Assembly: GCF_900156825.1 (NCBI RefSeq)
Contig: NZ_FTOV01000011.1
Location: 102,320-166,319, forward strand
Direction of reading: 5' to 3'
DNA length: 64,000 bases
Source of the DNA: Chryseobacterium gambrini
GTDB lineage: Bacteria > Bacteroidota > Bacteroidia > Flavobacteriales > Weeksellaceae
Shown here piece by piece: positions 1 to 8,476 of this stretch. Positions within the stretch are counted from its first letter, which is position 1, and each line of letters begins with the position of its first letter. Under the pieces are notes generated by a model that was not told the origin of the DNA, did not search any database, and saw only the letters and a list, made by a program, of their open reading frames with translations. Made by a program: the position numbers and the translations under genes.

Positions 1-224
1 CAACGGACTGGTTAACCGATGAAGCGAGAGAAAAACTTCGGGTGTACGGAATTACCCCTCCCGAAAAAGGAGCCGACGAGCATCATATCGGGAAACCGAA
101 AAAATGTCCACGTTGTGGCTCCATGAACTCAAAACAGATCAGCAGATTCGGATCTACCTTATGTAAGGCTTCGTATCAGTGTTTAGACTGTTTAGAACCT
201 TTTGACTATTTTAAATGTCACTAA
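1..224 (+). CDS. paaD: PaaD-like protein, C-terminal part (phenylacetyl-CoA epoxidase maturation)
   Basis: The reading frame is already open at base 3 and the start lies outside the window. About 73 residues remain. They include a Cys-rich segment CPRCGS...CLDCLEPFDYFKCH, the C-terminal metal-binding part of PaaD (PaaJ), a DUF59/MIP18-type protein thought to help assemble metal centres of the PaaABC(E) epoxidase that turns phenylacetyl-CoA into its ring epoxide. The call rests on this Cys pattern and on the paa genes that follow directly. The rest of the epoxidase operon should lie just upstream. Confidence 0.85.
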   Translation, partial: TDWLTDEAREKLRVYGITPPEKGADEHHIGKPKKCPRCGSMNSKQISRFGSTLCKASYQCLDCLEPFDYFKCH

Positions 225-225
225 A

Positions 226-318
226 CAATTTGAAAATGTGCTAATTTGAAAATGAGTAAATTAGTGGTGAACTAAAATTTTCAAATTGTCTAATTTTCAA
301 ATTAAAAAATTATAAACT
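226..318. repeat. AATTTGAAAAT inverted-repeat array, copy 1
   Basis: Two tandem AATTTGAAAAT units on the left are answered on the right by ATTTTCAAATT units, so the whole gap can fold into a long AT-rich hairpin. It fills the space between paaD and paaG and ends just before the paaG start. Related arrays sit at 3812-3905, 5112-5219 and 5820-5908, all inside this operon. Confidence 0.75.
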
Positions 319-1119
319 ATGTATACACAACTCGATATTGAGTCGCATTTCGACGGAAAACTTAAAATTGCTTATCTTAATCAGCCGGATACCATGAACG
401 CGCTTACAAAGCCGTCTTTATCAGATCTGAAAGATTTTGTAAAAGAATGCAGTGAAGATCCTGCAGTAAGATGCGTGGCAATTTCCGGAAGAGGAAGAGC
501 TTTTTGTTCCGGTCAGAATCTTGATGATGCTTTTGTTCAGGGCAATGAACATCATGACAACGATATCATCAGAAAAATTGTAACAGATTATTACAATCCT
601 CTGGTGATGGAAATTACCCACTGCAAAAAACCGGTTGTAGCATTGGTAAACGGTCCTGCAGTTGGAGCCGGAGCAATGTTGGCGTTGATCTGCGATTTTG
701 TTCTGGCAAATGAAAAAGCTTATTTTGCTCAGGCTTTCTCCAATATCGGATTGATTCCTGATACGGGTGGAACCTACTTTTTACCAAAATTACTGGGAAG
801 ACAATTAGCTAATTATTTAGCATTTACCGGAAAAAAATTATCCGCAGAAGAATCTAAATCATACGGTTTGGTTGCTGAAGTTTTCAATGAGGAAGAATTC
901 AGTTCAAAATCACTGGAAATTTTAGAAAGAGTATCCAATATGCCTACAGTTGGTTTAAAATTAACCAAAAAGGCATTTGCACATTCTTATGACAATACGC
1001 TGAAGCAGCAGTTGGAATTAGAAGGCGATCTTCAACAGAAAGCCGCAGAAACAGAAGACTTTAAAGAAGGAGTAAGTGCCTTTTTACAGAAAAGAAAACC
1101 TGAGTATAAAGGGAAATAA
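319..1119 (+). CDS. paaG: 2-(1,2-epoxy-1,2-dihydrophenyl)acetyl-CoA isomerase PaaG
   Basis: A 266-residue crotonase-fold protein. PaaG converts the ring epoxide of phenylacetyl-CoA to oxepin-CoA and also acts as a double-bond isomerase later in the pathway. The oxyanion-hole segments AFCSGQNL (about residues 61-68) and GPAVGAGAM are present. The segment NIGLIPDTGG carries Asp148 where PaaG has its catalytic aspartate, and there is no hydratase-type Glu pair. Length is normal for the family. It lies between paaD and paaH in one direction. A plain enoyl-CoA hydratase (PaaF) is the alternative, but the IPDTGG motif and position favour PaaG. Confidence 0.88.
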   Translation: MYTQLDIESHFDGKLKIAYLNQPDTMNALTKPSLSDLKDFVKECSEDPAVRCVAISGRGRAFCSGQNLDDAFVQGNEHHDNDIIRKIVTDYYNPLVMEITHCKKPVVALVNGPAVGAGAMLALICDFVLANEKAYFAQAFSNIGLIPDTGGTYFLPKLLGRQLANYLAFTGKKLSAEESKSYGLVAEVFNEEEFSSKSLEILERVSNMPTVGLKLTKKAFAHSYDNTLKQQLELEGDLQQKAAETEDFKEGVSAFLQKRKPEYKGK

Positions 1120-1225
1120 GAATTAATATAGCAATGTACCAATGTAGCGGCTTATCAATTAGATGCTTCGACAAGCTCAGCATGACAATGATTGTTATAT
1201 TGGTATATTGATACACTGTTACATA
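1120..1225. repeat. Intergenic repeat with CTTCGACAAGCTCAGC core
   Basis: The gap between paaG and paaH holds CTTCGACAAGCTCAGC (from 1165), a short sequence I recognise as a recurrent dispersed repeat in flavobacterial and other genomes. It is flanked by loosely inverted AATGTAcCAATGTA / tATTGgTATATTGATACA arrays, similar in design to the AATTTGAAAAT arrays elsewhere in this operon. Open frames reading through it look spurious. Confidence 0.6.
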
Positions 1226-2359
1226 ATGAAAAATGTAGGAATTATCGGTGCCGGAACCATGGGAATCGGCATTGCACAGGTAGCCGCAACGAACGGATGC
1301 AAAGTCTGGATTTATGACGCTAATGCAAAACAAGTAGAAACGGCAACCGTAGGTCTGGAAAAAACATTGACTAAACTGGTTGATAAACAAAAAATTTCAT
1401 CAGAGAAAATGACTGAAATTTTAGCCAGTATTTCCATTGCTACAGAATTAAAAGACTTCAAAGATTGTGAACTGATTATTGAAGCGATCATAGAAAACAA
1501 AGAAATAAAAACCAAAGTTTTCACAGAATTAGAGAAATACGTTTCAGAAAGCTGTGTTATTGGTTCCAATACTTCTTCTATTTCCATCACCTCTCTTGGT
1601 GCGGAATTACAGAAACCGGAGCGTTTCATCGGAATTCACTTCTTCAATCCGGCTCCGTTGATGCCTTTAGTTGAGGTTATTCCATCTTTATTAACCGAAA
1701 AATCTTTAGCGGAAAAAATCTACAGTCTGATGAAAGATTGGGGAAAAACTCCGGTTATTGCCAAAGATATTCCCGGATTTATCGTCAACAGAATTGCCCG
1801 TCCTTACTATGGAGAAGGGTTGAGAATAGTTGAGGAAAACATCGCAATGGTAGAACAGGTTGATGATGCTATGAAGACTTTAGGTAACTTTAAAATGGGA
1901 CCTTTTGAGTTAATGGATTTAATTGGAGTTGACGTAAATTTCTCGGTAACCAAAACCGTTTATAACGAATATTTCTACGATCCTAAATACAAACCGTCTC
2001 TTCTTCAGCAAAGAATGTCGGAGGCAAAACTTCACGGCAGAAAAACAGGAAAAGGATTTTACGATTATTCGGAAGGAGCCGTTAAACCGGAACCTGTGAA
2101 AGATGATACGCTTTATCAGCAAATATTCATGAGAATTATTTCCATGCTGATTAACGAAGCCGTAGAAGCAAAAAGATTAGGCGTGGCGAATGACGAAGAT
2201 ATCGAACTTGCAATGCAGAAAGGCGTAAATTATCCTAAAGGATTATTGGCTTGGGGAAAAGAAATAGGATATGCTAAAATCTCAGAAACTTTGCAGAATC
2301 TTTACGAAGAATATCAGGAAGAAAGATACAGACAAAGCCCGTTGTTGAGAAAATTATAA
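1226..2359 (+). CDS. paaH: 3-hydroxyacyl-CoA dehydrogenase PaaH
   Basis: A 377-residue NAD-dependent dehydrogenase that oxidises 3-hydroxyadipyl-CoA to 3-oxoadipyl-CoA. The N-terminal Rossmann fold starts IIGAGTMGIGIA (GxGxxG). The family segment FIGIHFFNPAPLMPLVEVI carries the catalytic His. The C-terminal helical domain has GRKTGKGFYDY. I place the start at the ATG at 1226: a longer in-frame extension would run back through the upstream repeat and add 21 residues with no family match. The next small gene starts one base after the stop. Confidence 0.9.
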   Translation: MKNVGIIGAGTMGIGIAQVAATNGCKVWIYDANAKQVETATVGLEKTLTKLVDKQKISSEKMTEILASISIATELKDFKDCELIIEAIIENKEIKTKVFTELEKYVSESCVIGSNTSSISITSLGAELQKPERFIGIHFFNPAPLMPLVEVIPSLLTEKSLAEKIYSLMKDWGKTPVIAKDIPGFIVNRIARPYYGEGLRIVEENIAMVEQVDDAMKTLGNFKMGPFELMDLIGVDVNFSVTKTVYNEYFYDPKYKPSLLQQRMSEAKLHGRKTGKGFYDYSEGAVKPEPVKDDTLYQQIFMRIISMLINEAVEAKRLGVANDEDIELAMQKGVNYPKGLLAWGKEIGYAKISETLQNLYEEYQEERYRQSPLLRKL

Positions 2360-2360
2360 G

Positions 2361-2825
2361 ATGAAGTTTTTTCCTGAAAAATCTGAAGAATTAAAATCTT
2401 CAAAAATAATTGAAGAAGTATTATTAAATATCAAAGATAATACTGAGATCAGTTCTTTAACAATGAGAAGGTCTGATAAATATTTCAAGGGAAATATAGA
2501 AAAGAATTTTTTCAAAATCATCAGTTCAGAAAAGCCTTTGGGAATTTTTTGTGTTTTTGAAGGAAGGCTGGTTTAGAAGGAAAGAGAGACAATAATAAGG
2601 TTGGATGCAAAATTTCATAATACATTTAAAATATTAATTTATATATGGAGTTTGCTTCCTTTTTTCACGATTATTATAAATTTTTTAGAATTTGGAGTAA
2701 AAGCTTTTGCCTTATTTATACCACTTTTAATGACATTTGGATTTTTATATTTTATAATTAATTTTCTTTTTAAGAAATCTTATGAAAATGGGATTAAAGA
2801 TTTGAAAAGGATAATCAATCAATAA
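2361..2825 (+). pseudogene. Small membrane protein gene interrupted by one in-frame amber codon
   Basis: The frame from ATG 2361 runs 71 codons to TAG at 2574-2576. It then continues in the same frame without another stop to TAA at 2823-2825, so a single nonsense codon splits a 154-residue protein. The first half is soluble and charged (ending CVFEGRLV). The second half (HNTFKILIYIWSLLPFF, then FGVKAFALFIPLLMTFGFLYFIINFLF) has two hydrophobic segments. I believe similar proteins of about 150 residues, of unknown function, occur in Chryseobacterium. It is inserted between paaH and the rest of the operon. A base-call error would also explain the stop. Confidence 0.7.
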
Positions 2826-2841
2826 AATTTAATTTATTTTT

Positions 2842-3069
2842 ATGAGTAGATCAAAAAGAAAAACTCCGATTACCGGAATAACAACTGCTGAGACAGAAAA
2901 GAAAAATAAATTAGAAGCCAATAGAAAGCTTAGAAGACTGAATAGAATGAAAATTCATAAGGGAGATTTTGAATTTTTTCAGCTAAGAGAGATATCAGAT
3001 GTCTGGTGTTTTGATAAAGATGGTAAACAATATTTAAAACATCCCGACAGAAAAGATTTGATGAAATAA
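2842..3069 (+). CDS. Small basic protein, function unknown
   Basis: Seventy-five residues and strongly basic at the N-terminus (MSRSKRKTPITG...NRKLRRLNRMKIHKGDF), then a short mixed segment with DVWCFDKDGKQYLKHPDRKDL. No signal peptide or membrane segment. It starts 16 bases after the broken membrane gene and is followed 11 bases later by another small gene, so 2361-3395 looks like a small accessory insert carried within the paa operon. I do not recognise the family. Confidence 0.6.
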   Translation: MSRSKRKTPITGITTAETEKKNKLEANRKLRRLNRMKIHKGDFEFFQLREISDVWCFDKDGKQYLKHPDRKDLMK

Positions 3070-3080
3070 TATTATTTAGG

Positions 3081-3395
3081 ATGGATATAGAATCATTCAG
3101 AGCTGAACTGGAAACAAGACTTATCATTGAAAAAGAATACATCATTCAGGAACTTTCTTCGATTGAAGATTATCAGGAAAAACTTGAATTATTAGGCAAA
3201 TTCAATGAAAAATATAAAGAGCTGATTAAAAGATTAGCGAATGAATTTGGAATTGATTTACATGAACCTTTTCAAGCTGAAGATCCATCAAATTGCGAAA
3301 ATCTTTCATACCATCAGATTATTCTTGGAAAGACCATGTCGGTTTACGACAAGTTGGCTGATGAATTATATGAAAAAATAACAACTATAAATTAA
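3081..3395 (+). CDS. Small acidic helical protein, function unknown
   Basis: A 104-residue acidic protein, mostly predicted helix (ESFRAELETRLIIEKEYIIQELSSIEDYQEKLELLGKF and onward). No signal peptide or membrane segment. The next gene, paaI, starts at 3398, two bases after the stop, so the two are translationally close. Its charge is opposite to that of the basic 75-residue neighbour, so the two might form a pair; that is only a guess. I do not recognise the family. Confidence 0.6.
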   Translation: MDIESFRAELETRLIIEKEYIIQELSSIEDYQEKLELLGKFNEKYKELIKRLANEFGIDLHEPFQAEDPSNCENLSYHQIILGKTMSVYDKLADELYEKITTIN

Positions 3396-3397
3396 AA

Positions 3398-3811
3398 ATG
3401 AATCCGAGACAGGTTGCAGAATATATGTTCGATCAGGATTATTTTTCCCAATGGATGAATATCAAATTGATTGAAGTCAGAGAAAATTATTGTTTAATAG
3501 AAATGCCCATTAAAAAAGAAATGATTAACGGGCTGAAAACGGTTCACGGAGGCGTTACATTCGCTTTTGCAGATTCTGCACTGGCTTTTTCGTCCAACAA
3601 TTCCGGAGACGCTGCCGTTGCTTTAAACTGCATCATCAATTTTACAAAAGCGGGAAAAGAAGGCGATACTTTCAGAGCAGAAAGTATTTTGGTAAATGAA
3701 ACCAGAAAAACCGCTGTTTATGACATTAAAATTACCAATCAAAACGAAGAATTGGTTGCCAAATTTGTCGGAACGGTTTATAAAATAGGAAAAAAAGTAA
3801 CAGAATTATAA
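3398..3811 (+). CDS. paaI: Hydroxyphenylacetyl-CoA thioesterase PaaI
   Basis: A 137-residue single hotdog-fold thioesterase. PaaI removes CoA from dead-end hydroxyphenylacetyl-CoA intermediates and so relieves CoA trapping in the pathway. The family motif is clear: TVHGGVTFAFADSALAFSSN, with His50 and the catalytic Asp59. Length matches PaaI (about 140). Its position between paaH and paaJ supports the specific name over a general 4HBT thioesterase. Confidence 0.87.
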   Translation: MNPRQVAEYMFDQDYFSQWMNIKLIEVRENYCLIEMPIKKEMINGLKTVHGGVTFAFADSALAFSSNNSGDAAVALNCIINFTKAGKEGDTFRAESILVNETRKTAVYDIKITNQNEELVAKFVGTVYKIGKKVTEL

Positions 3812-3905
3812 ATTTGAAAATTTGGAAATGAGGCAATTTGAAAATTATTTTTTACTGCTTTTTTCATTTTCAAATTATAAAATTAACACATTTTCAAATT
3901 AAATC
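3812..3905. repeat. AATTTGAAAAT inverted-repeat array, copy 2
   Basis: Left arm units ATTTGAAAAT / CAATTTGAAAAT are matched by right arm units CATTTTCAAATT / CACATTTTCAAATT. The array fills the gap between paaI and paaJ and stops at the paaJ start. Same design as the arrays at 226, 5112 and 5820. Confidence 0.75.
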
Positions 3906-5111
3906 ATGAACAACGTATACATCATAGATTACATAAGAACTCCCATTTCAAAATTGAGCGGAGGTCTTTCAGAAGTAAGAGCCGACGATTTGGCTGCCAT
4001 TGTTATTAAAGAAATTGTAGCAAGAAATCCTGAAGTTCCTGCTGAGGAAATTGAGGATGTTATTTTCGGATGTGCCAATCAGGCAGGTGAAGACAACAGA
4101 AACGTAGCCAGAATGGGACTTTTACTAGCTGGACTTCCATATAAAATCGGAGGGGAAACGGTGAATAGATTGTGTGCTTCAGGAATGTCTGCGGTGGCAA
4201 ATGCTTTCCGTTCTATTGCTGCAGGAGAAGGTGAAATTTATATCGCAGGTGGAGTAGAACACATGACGCGTTCTCCTTATGTAATGTCAAAACCAAGTAC
4301 AGCTTTCGGTAGAGATAGCCAAATGTTTGATACCACTTTCGGATGGAGATTTGTAAATCCGAAAATGAAAGAAATGTACGGGATTGATGCAATGGGTGAA
4401 ACGGCTGAAAATTTAGCGGATATACATAACATCAGCCGTGAAGATCAGGACAAATTTGCCCTTTGGTCACAGCAGAAAGCTACCAAAGCTCAGGAAAGCG
4501 GAAGACTGGCGGAAGAAATCGTAAAAGTTGAAATTCCACAGAAAAAAGGTGAACCTAAAATATTTGATACCGACGAATTTATCAAGCCGACTTCTTCAAT
4601 AGAAGGATTAGGAAAACTTCGTCCGGCTTTCAGAAAAGAAGGAACGGTAACCGCAGGAAATGCATCCGGAATGAATGACGGAGCAGCAGCTTTAATCTTA
4701 GCAAGCGAAGAAGCTGTAAAAAAATACGGGTTGAAACCAAAAGCGAAAATCTTAGGATCTTCCGTTGCCGGTGTTGAGCCAAGAATCATGGGAATCGGAC
4801 CTGTTGAAGCCACTCAAAAACTATTAAAAAGACTGAATCTTTCATTAGATGATATGGATATCATCGAATTGAATGAAGCATTCGCTGCTCAGGCTTTAGC
4901 CGTAACAAGAACCTTAGGTTTAAAAGATGACGATTCAAGAGTAAATCCAAACGGAGGTGCTATTGCAATCGGTCATCCACTTGGAGTTTCGGGAGCCAGA
5001 ATCGTTGGTTCAGCAGCAATGGAACTTCGAAAACAGGATAAGAAATATGCATTGTGTACTCTTTGTATCGGTGTCGGACAAGGGTATGCGATGGTGATTG
5101 AACGGGTTTAA
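3906..5111 (+). CDS. paaJ: 3-oxoadipyl-CoA thiolase PaaJ
   Basis: A 401-residue thiolase that cleaves 3-oxoadipyl-CoA into succinyl-CoA and acetyl-CoA; it also acts on the C8 intermediate of the pathway. Cys90 lies in the nucleophile motif NRLCASGMSAV. NPNGGAIAIGHPLGVSGARI carries the active-site His, and CTLCIGVGQGYAMVIE carries the second Cys. Full length for the family. The PaaJ/PcaF assignment rests on the operon. Confidence 0.9.
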   Translation: MNNVYIIDYIRTPISKLSGGLSEVRADDLAAIVIKEIVARNPEVPAEEIEDVIFGCANQAGEDNRNVARMGLLLAGLPYKIGGETVNRLCASGMSAVANAFRSIAAGEGEIYIAGGVEHMTRSPYVMSKPSTAFGRDSQMFDTTFGWRFVNPKMKEMYGIDAMGETAENLADIHNISREDQDKFALWSQQKATKAQESGRLAEEIVKVEIPQKKGEPKIFDTDEFIKPTSSIEGLGKLRPAFRKEGTVTAGNASGMNDGAAALILASEEAVKKYGLKPKAKILGSSVAGVEPRIMGIGPVEATQKLLKRLNLSLDDMDIIELNEAFAAQALAVTRTLGLKDDDSRVNPNGGAIAIGHPLGVSGARIVGSAAMELRKQDKKYALCTLCIGVGQGYAMVIERV

Positions 5112-5219
5112 TTTGAAAATGAGCTAATTTGAGAATTTGAAAATACTATTCACAGCGTTTTAATTTTCAAATTGGCACATTTTCAAATTTCCAAATTGAT
5201 TTATTTTCAAATTAAAATT
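5112..5219. repeat. AATTTGAAAAT inverted-repeat array, copy 3
   Basis: Left units (TTTGAAAATGAGCTAATTTGAG, AATTTGAAAAT) and right units (ATTTTCAAATTGGCACATTT, ATTTTCAAATT) form a long inverted array between paaJ and paaY. A frame opening at 5172 reads from this repeat into paaY and gives a low-complexity extension, so I do not use it as the start. Confidence 0.75.
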
Positions 5220-5813
5220 ATGAATATCTACTCATATCACGGAATTCGGCCGATAATAAAACCTTCCGCGTACGTTCACCCACAAGCGGTGATCATCGGA
5301 AATGTGGAAATTGGCGAAGAAGTTTATGTTGGTCCCAATGCAGTGATTCGTGGCGACTGGGGTAAAATTATTGTGAAAGACGGTGCCAATGTTCAGGAAA
5401 ACTGTACCCTTCACGTTTTTCCGGGAATTGAAACCATACTTGAAGAGTCTGCACACATTGGTCATGGAGCAATTATTCACTCCGGACATATCGGAAAAAA
5501 TTGTCTGGTCGGAATGAACTCAGTCGTGATGGACAAAGCGGTCATCGGAGATGAATGTATCATCGGTGCTTTGGCTTTTGTTCCGGCAAATTTCAGATGT
5601 GATGCAAGAAAATTAATTGTCGGAAGTCCTGCAAAAATCATCCGCGATGTTTCCGATGAAATGATTAAATGGAAAACAGAAGGAACAAAACTGTATCAGG
5701 AATTGGCAAGAGAAGGAAAAGATGCTATTTTGCCTTGTGAACCTTTTACAGAATATGTTCAGCAGATTCCTACGAAAGTTGTAGATTACAGCATCTGGGA
5801 TGATATTAAGTAA
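5220..5813 (+). CDS. paaY: PaaY-type gamma-carbonic-anhydrase-like protein
   Basis: A 197-residue left-handed beta-helix (hexapeptide repeat) protein. Repeats run from about residue 17 (AYVHPQAVIIGNVEIGEEVYVGPNAVIRGDWG) with metal-ligand-like histidines in TLHVF and ESAHIGHGAIIHSG. PaaY is a thioesterase of this fold in paa clusters and is thought to help recycle CoA from blocked intermediates. The start is the ATG at 5220, because the upstream extension is repeat-derived. It is followed by a fourth repeat array and paaZ. Confidence 0.83.
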   Translation: MNIYSYHGIRPIIKPSAYVHPQAVIIGNVEIGEEVYVGPNAVIRGDWGKIIVKDGANVQENCTLHVFPGIETILEESAHIGHGAIIHSGHIGKNCLVGMNSVVMDKAVIGDECIIGALAFVPANFRCDARKLIVGSPAKIIRDVSDEMIKWKTEGTKLYQELAREGKDAILPCEPFTEYVQQIPTKVVDYSIWDDIK

Positions 5814-5819
5814 AATTAA

Positions 5820-5908
5820 ATAATTTGAAAATGTGCTAATTTGAAAATTTTATCATAGGAAATTAATTTTCAAATTGACTCATTCTCAAATTTTCAAATT
5901 AGATAAAT
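5820..5908. repeat. AATTTGAAAAT inverted-repeat array, copy 4
   Basis: Starts with AATTTGAAAATGTGCTAATT, nearly the same as copy 1, and ends with ATTTTCAAATTGACTCATTC and ATTTTCAAATT. It fills the gap between paaY and paaZ. Confidence 0.75.
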
Positions 5909-8404
5909 ATGGAAAAGTTAAAAAACTATATCTACGGCGAGTGGATCGAAGGAAACGGAAACGGAATTCCTTTATATAACGCTGTTAATGGAGAGCAGGT
6001 TGCTGTTTCCGACACAGAAGGTCTGAATTTTGAGCAGGCTTTGGATTACGGAAGAACAGTAGGCTACAAAAACCTATCATCCATGACGTTCTACGATCGT
6101 GGTGAAATGTTGAAAAAAGTAGCGCTTTACCTTTTAGAAAGAAAGAAAAAATATTACGAATTATCATATAAGACAGGAGCTACTCATGTAGATTCATGGG
6201 TAGATATTGAAGGAGGTTTCGGTACATTCTTCACGTATTCAGGATTGGCAAAAAGAATGCTTCCGAATACGCCGTTTTGGGTAGATGGAGATACGCAGAA
6301 AATTTCAGCAAATGGAACTTTCTTAGGAACTCATATTTTAACACCAAGTGAAGGAGTTTCCGTTCAGATTAACGCCTATAACTTTCCGGTTTGGGGAATG
6401 CTGGAAAAACTATCCACCTCTTTATTGGCAGGTGTTCCATCCATTGTGAAACCTTCTCCGTTTGGTTCTTATTTAACGAATGCCGTCTTTCAGGATATGA
6501 TTGAAAGTGGAATCCTTCCTGAAGGAGCGGTTCAGTTGGTTTGCGGTGATCCGGGAAATATTCTGGATTATGTTCAGGATGGAGATTCTGTGCTGTTTAC
6601 AGGTTCTGCAAATACAGGTAGAAAATTAAAATCTCTGCCTTCAATTGCAGGAAATGCCGTTCGCTTCAATATGGAAGCCGATTCTTTGAACTGTTCAATT
6701 CTTGGGTTGGATGCAAAACCGGGAACTCCCGAGTTTGATTTATTCATTAAAGAAGTCCGTAATGAAATGACGACGAAAGCCGGACAAAAATGTACAGCGA
6801 TCCGTAGAATCCTCGTTCCTGAAAACTTAATCGGAGACGTTCAGAATGCTTTGTCCAAAGCTTTAGACCAGACAAAAATCGGAAACCCGTTGAGTAGGGA
6901 AACAAGAATGGGTTCTTTGGTGGGAAAACAGCAGTATGATGAAGTTGTAAGAAAAATAAATTTATTAAAAGCCGAAACAGAACTGGTTTACGACGGAAAG
7001 CACGAATTGGTAGATGCCGATTACGAAAACGGAGCATTTATGAGTCCGAAACTCTTCCTGAATGATAAACCTTTTGAAAAAAATATCTCTCACGATGTCG
7101 AAGCATTTGGTCCGGTTTCTACATTAATGCCTTACAAAGATGCGGAAGAAGCGGCGGCGTTGGCAAAAAGAGGAAAAGGAAGTCTGGTAGGTTCCATCGT
7201 TTCCCATGATAATAATTTTGTTGCCGAAACGTCATGGAAAATGGCTTCACAGCACGGAAGAATCTTTGTTTTGAACAGAGACAGCGCGAAAGAAAGTACG
7301 GGTCACGGTTCTCCGCTTCCGACTTTAATGCACGGCGGTCCTGGAAGAGCAGGAGGAGGAGAGGAAATGGGCGGATTAAACGGTCTTCATTTCTTCCTTC
7401 AGAAGACAGCAATTCAGGGGTCTCCGGATATTTTAACAGCCATTACAAAGATTTATCAGCAGGGAGCTGAAAAAAAATATTCAGATAAACATCCGTTCCA
7501 GAAATATTTTGAAGAAGTTGAGGTGGGAGATTCTCTGGAAACAGCAGGAAGAACGGTTACCGACGCAGATATCGTGAATTTCTCCAATGTTTCGTGGGAT
7601 CATTTCTACGCACACACCGATGCAACGAGCTTAACCGGAACTATTTTCGATAAAACCGTTGCTCATGGCTATTTCATTCTTTCCGCAGCGGCAGGATTGT
7701 TTGTTTCAGGGAAAAAAGGACCGGTTATCGCAAATTACGGATTGGAAAACTGTTCGTTCTTCAAGCCGGTTTATGCAGGAGATACCATTACGGTGTATTT
7801 AACGGCGAAAGAAAAAATCAATCGTGGCGTAAAAGGAAGAAACATTCCTTCCGGAGTGGTAAAATGGCTGGTTGAGGTCGTGAATCAAAGAGATGAGATC
7901 GTTTGTGTTGCTACTATTTTAACTTTGGTGGCAAAACAATCTCCTTTTATTGATTTAAACTTAAAAAATATTCAGAAAATGCTGAATGGATTAACAGAAT
8001 CTACTCAGCCAAGCTGGGGTAAAATGTCTCCACAACAAATGATTGAACATTTGGAGCATGGGGTTTTGGTAAGTCTTGGCGAACCTGAAGCAGACAAATG
8101 TTTCACTCCTGAAGAGCAATTGGAAAAATGGCAGGATTCTTTGTATAATCACCGAAAAATGCCAAAAGATTTCCCTGCGCCGTTTTTAGAGGATGACGAA
8201 AAACTATTGGAGTTAAGACATAAAAATCTTGAAGCTGCTAAACAGTCTTTCATTGATAACTTAAAAAGATTTATCATTTATTACAAAGAAAATCCACAGG
8301 CAGAACACCTGAATTTCGTTTTCGGAAAACTGAATAAGGAAATGTGGGAACTGATGCACAAAAAGCATTTTACACATCATTTTGAGCAGTTTGGATTGAT
8401 TTAA
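5909..8404 (+). CDS. paaZ: PaaZ bifunctional oxepin-CoA hydrolase / aldehyde dehydrogenase with extra C-terminal domain
   Basis: 831 residues. Residues 1 to about 520 are an aldehyde dehydrogenase with Glu256 and catalytic Cys295 (AGQKCTAIRR). About 530-680 is an R-specific MaoC-type hydratase with DHFYAHTD and AHGYF. Together they open the oxepin-CoA ring and oxidise the semialdehyde. Classical PaaZ ends near residue 680. Here a further 150 residues follow (from about 690), containing SWGKMSPQQMIEHLEHG and ending NFVFGKLNKEMWELMHKKHFTHHFEQFGL, which resembles a DinB/DUF1569-type four-helix domain. The fusion is continuous in one frame. It is the last gene of the operon and is followed by a terminator. 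Confidence 0.9.
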   Translation: MEKLKNYIYGEWIEGNGNGIPLYNAVNGEQVAVSDTEGLNFEQALDYGRTVGYKNLSSMTFYDRGEMLKKVALYLLERKKKYYELSYKTGATHVDSWVDIEGGFGTFFTYSGLAKRMLPNTPFWVDGDTQKISANGTFLGTHILTPSEGVSVQINAYNFPVWGMLEKLSTSLLAGVPSIVKPSPFGSYLTNAVFQDMIESGILPEGAVQLVCGDPGNILDYVQDGDSVLFTGSANTGRKLKSLPSIAGNAVRFNMEADSLNCSILGLDAKPGTPEFDLFIKEVRNEMTTKAGQKCTAIRRILVPENLIGDVQNALSKALDQTKIGNPLSRETRMGSLVGKQQYDEVVRKINLLKAETELVYDGKHELVDADYENGAFMSPKLFLNDKPFEKNISHDVEAFGPVSTLMPYKDAEEAAALAKRGKGSLVGSIVSHDNNFVAETSWKMASQHGRIFVLNRDSAKESTGHGSPLPTLMHGGPGRAGGGEEMGGLNGLHFFLQKTAIQGSPDILTAITKIYQQGAEKKYSDKHPFQKYFEEVEVGDSLETAGRTVTDADIVNFSNVSWDHFYAHTDATSLTGTIFDKTVAHGYFILSAAAGLFVSGKKGPVIANYGLENCSFFKPVYAGDTITVYLTAKEKINRGVKGRNIPSGVVKWLVEVVNQRDEIVCVATILTLVAKQSPFIDLNLKNIQKMLNGLTESTQPSWGKMSPQQMIEHLEHGVLVSLGEPEADKCFTPEEQLEKWQDSLYNHRKMPKDFPAPFLEDDEKLLELRHKNLEAAKQSFIDNLKRFIIYYKENPQAEHLNFVFGKLNKEMWELMHKKHFTHHFEQFGLI

Positions 8405-8422
8405 ATTCAGAAGATGATATAA

Positions 8423-8453
8423 GGCAGCATTCTCTAACGAATTGCTGCTTTTT
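8423..8453 (+). terminator. Terminator after paaZ
   Basis: GGCAGCA and TGCTGC(T) arms around a 13-base loop, followed by TTTTT. Lies 20 bases after the paaZ stop and ends the paa operon. Confidence 0.75.
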
Positions 8454-8476
8454 AATTGTATAACTGTTTGATTAAA

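Noticed and set aside
1061..1390. 109-codon leftward frame across the paaG-paaH gap
   Set aside because: It reads through the CTTCGACAAGCTCAGC repeat, a known source of spurious frames, and overlaps both real genes.
7119..7470. Frames of 78 and 97 codons on either strand inside paaZ
   Set aside because: They overlap the well-supported ALDH domain and read as Arg/Ser-rich shadows of it.
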